Positions 39,793-40,951 of a stretch of 40,951 nucleotides of DNA are shown one piece after another. Origin of the DNA: an uncultured Ruminococcus sp. Lineage in GTDB: Bacteria > Bacillota > Clostridia > Oscillospirales > Ruminococcaceae. Numbering within the stretch: position 1 is the first letter of the stretch; each line of letters opens with the position of its first letter. The translations under genes and the position numbers were made by a program. The notes under the pieces are model-generated. The model saw only the letters and a program-made list of their open reading frames with translations, did not search any database and was not told the DNA's origin. The stretch is taken from the NCBI GenBank assembly GCA_902776945.1, contig CACYSH010000055.1, positions 1 to 40,951 on the forward strand. Reading direction: 5' to 3'.

Positions 39793-39821
39793 ATTATATC
39801 ATCGAATGCGGCGATTGTCAA
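39793..39821 (-). promoter_or_regulatory. Consensus sigma-A promoter for purB
   Basis: Minus-strand TTGACA (39816-39821) and TATAAT (39793-39798), spacer 17 bases. No purine riboswitch or PurBox is obvious in the roughly 45-base leader. Confidence 0.9.
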
Positions 39822-39842
39822 TATTTTGTGTTTTTATTTCCC

Positions 39843-39920
39843 TCTGCACGAGCTTCGCTCGTGCCACCCCCTTTCCTGAGACTTTTGGTTTTGCCCTCAA
39901 CTTTTGGTTTGTTATCACTT
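39843..39920 (+). repeat. Composite repeat, right-end fragment
   Basis: GCACGAGCTTCGCTCGTGCC, then CCCCCTTTCCTGAGACTTTT and GGTTTTGCCCTCAACTTTTG. This matches the right-end block of the composite element (2250-2305). Confidence 0.75.
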
Positions 39921-39947
39921 CGCTGTTTTGTGCATTACGTTGTGTTT

Positions 39948-40607
39948 TTATTTCCCATTCTCCGTGCTGCCCGCGCTCATGCTGACAGCCCTTTCGCCGC
40001 GCTCCATACTGTCGGCAAATATCCTGATTATATGCTTAGGCTCGGAATACTGCCCTATCGAAGCCATAACGAGCGCCCGCCGCGTGAAATCGGCGTGTTT
40101 GCCGAAAAGCTGTCTGTCCATGTGGAAACCGCATTCATCGGAAAATTCGCAAGCGAAGGTCATTATCGTCCGCGTGTTACCCTCGCGGAACGGGTGAACC
40201 TGCCACAGCGCCGCAACGGCAGCCGCGTATTTTTCGGCGCGTTCGTTTGTCGGCAGCGAAACCCAGTCGGTCTCATGAAAGGCGGCGATAGCACGGCGAG
40301 CCTCCCGCGCTATTTCGGTAGGGTAGGTGTATTTCACCGAAAGCCCGCCCAGCACCTGTTCGTTCTTGCAGATGTCCGAGCGCCGTTCATGTCCCGCCCA
40401 TTCGTAAATATCGCCGAAAATAAAGCCGTGCATACGTTTCAGGTGGTCGTAATCGAAATCGCCCGTAACGCTTTTTATCTGCGCGAGCCTTATGAACGTT
40501 ATCGCGCTTTCGGCTTTTTCCAGTTCCTTATCCGAGCGTATGCCGAGCTTATTTATAAGCACCTCGCTGTCGGGATAGCAATAGCTGTCCTGCCGGAATT
40601 TACGCAT
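39948..40607 (-). CDS. fic: Fic/Fido-domain protein (AMPylator-type toxin)
   Basis: 219 residues. Fic enzymes transfer AMP or other nucleotidyl groups to hydroxyl side chains of target proteins. The active-site motif is HPFREGNTRT (residues 138-147), with His138 as the base and Glu142 and Arg146 positioned for phosphate and metal; the usual second Gly of HPFxxGNGR is Thr145, a common variant. The flap region is GGLSVKYTYPTEIA and the core start is FIFGDIYEWAGHERRSD. The gene overlaps the preceding small antitoxin gene by 8 bases, as in FicTA modules, where toxin activity is held down by the antitoxin helix. Confidence 0.9.
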   Translation of the reverse strand: MRKFRQDSYCYPDSEVLINKLGIRSDKELEKAESAITFIRLAQIKSVTGDFDYDHLKRMHGFIFGDIYEWAGHERRSDICKNEQVLGGLSVKYTYPTEIAREARRAIAAFHETDWVSLPTNERAEKYAAAVAALWQVHPFREGNTRTIMTFACEFSDECGFHMDRQLFGKHADFTRRALVMASIGQYSEPKHIIRIFADSMERGERAVSMSAGSTENGK

Positions 40608-40788
40608 ACTTTTGTTTATAGCCGCGAATTATCATTTCGGCGATCTCTTCAAGTTCGAGCCTGCCTTCGATATACTGTCCCGCAAGCTGCATGACCTCGT
40701 CGGACGGCGCGGCGCTGTCGAGCCGACAAAGTGAATAAGCGTCCTTAATGATCTGTTCCCTTTGCGCCCTTGTCGTTTCGGAAGTCAT
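40600..40788 (-). CDS. VbhA/FicA-like antitoxin
   Basis: 62 residues from ATG 40788 (AGGAG 6 bases upstream; an earlier in-frame GTG at 40818 is less well placed). All-helical: TRAQREQIIKDAYSLCRLDS, then PSDEVMQLAGQYIEGRLELE. VbhA-type antitoxins carry a (S/T)xxxE(G/N) helix that obstructs the Fic ATP site. Here the expected place reads AYSLCRLDSAAP, with Asp-Ser instead of Glu-Gly, so the inhibitory motif appears altered or shifted. Position and overlap with fic strongly support the pair. Confidence 0.78.
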   Translation of the reverse strand: MTSETTRAQREQIIKDAYSLCRLDSAAPSDEVMQLAGQYIEGRLELEEIAEMIIRGYKQKYA

Positions 40789-40892
40789 AAAAGCTCCTTT
40801 CCTTTCTGTCACGTTCACACTCTCCTTATAAATTATAAATTATACTATCTATAACTATAAATGAGCAGCACCGTCAACTTGCACAAAACCTG

Positions 40893-40951
40893 ACTATCAC
40901 AAGGCTTGTAGGGCGGGGGCTTGCTCCCGCCGTCCTCGTGAGAAGGCTTTA
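40893..40951 (+). repeat. Short GC-rich repeat family, cut by window end
   Basis: GACTATCACAAGGCTTGTAG, GGCGGGGGCTTGCTCCCGCC, then GTCCTCGTGAGAAGGCTTTA. Same family as at 21132-21275, 25306-25352 and 33918-33985. The element runs to the last base of the window. Confidence 0.75.

Noticed and set aside
39828-40694. 288-residue plus-strand frame opposite the fic gene
   Set aside because: Shadow of fic, which has an intact active-site motif and an overlapping antitoxin gene; the plus frame starts in repeat sequence.

Overview
This window is chromosomal DNA of an anaerobic clostridial bacterium, most likely a Ruminococcus-like member of the Oscillospiraceae. The evidence is the electron-bifurcating NfnAB pair, an HPr with both the His and the regulatory Ser, BspA-type leucine-rich repeat and WG-repeat proteins, a GH43 glycosidase, strong AGGAGG ribosome binding sites and near-consensus sigma-A promoters. 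Assignment is by protein families only; no database search was possible.

Layout. 1-1595: 3' part of an LCP cell-wall ligase gene with an in-frame tandem repeat. 2372-4653: two adjacent leucine-rich repeat proteins. 4817-7577: mnmM and recQ. 7950-9101: a P-loop kinase-like/membrane fusion. 9143-9409 and 9646-10311: ptsH and pyrE, divergent. 10388-10508: a candidate small RNA. 10617-13093 (minus): a secreted protein and a serine hydrolase. 14088-15605: a WG-repeat lipoprotein. 15667-17690 (minus): a HAD-VanW fusion and a TIM-barrel protein. 17955-18215 (minus): tRNA-Arg, tRNA-His and tRNA-Gly. 18648-20871: nfnAB. 21317-22651 (minus): GH43. 22911-27958 (minus): two cyclic-di-GMP proteins, the first a chimera with a broken N-terminus. 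28667-36148: a compact phage-derived packaging, head and tail-hub module. 36415-40788 (minus): a NucS-like/PUA-like nuclease, kptA, purB and a Fic/antitoxin pair.

The most interesting region is 28667-36148. It carries terS, terL, portal, prohead protease, major capsid, a connector-like and a terminator-like protein, a small beta-rich protein and a tail-hub-like protein, all with intact frames. There is no integrase, repressor, tape measure, sheath, holin or lysin. Two of its intergenic gaps hold dispersed repeats that also occur elsewhere in the window, so the module has been resident for some time while its genes stayed open. This fits a domesticated head module, a gene-transfer-agent-like element or a capsid-forming satellite remnant better than a fresh prophage.

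The intergenic DNA is unusually rich in palindromic repeats. One family is a composite element with a central inverted repeat of about 360 bp. A second, of about 190-210 bp, has ends built from TAGTGAATAG-like units. A third is a short GC-rich family containing GGGCGGGGGCTTGCTCCCGCC-like sequence. Several genes are unusual fusions: HAD-VanW, P-loop/DUF1523-like, EAL/beta-helix and DUF445/LacI-sensor/GGDEF.
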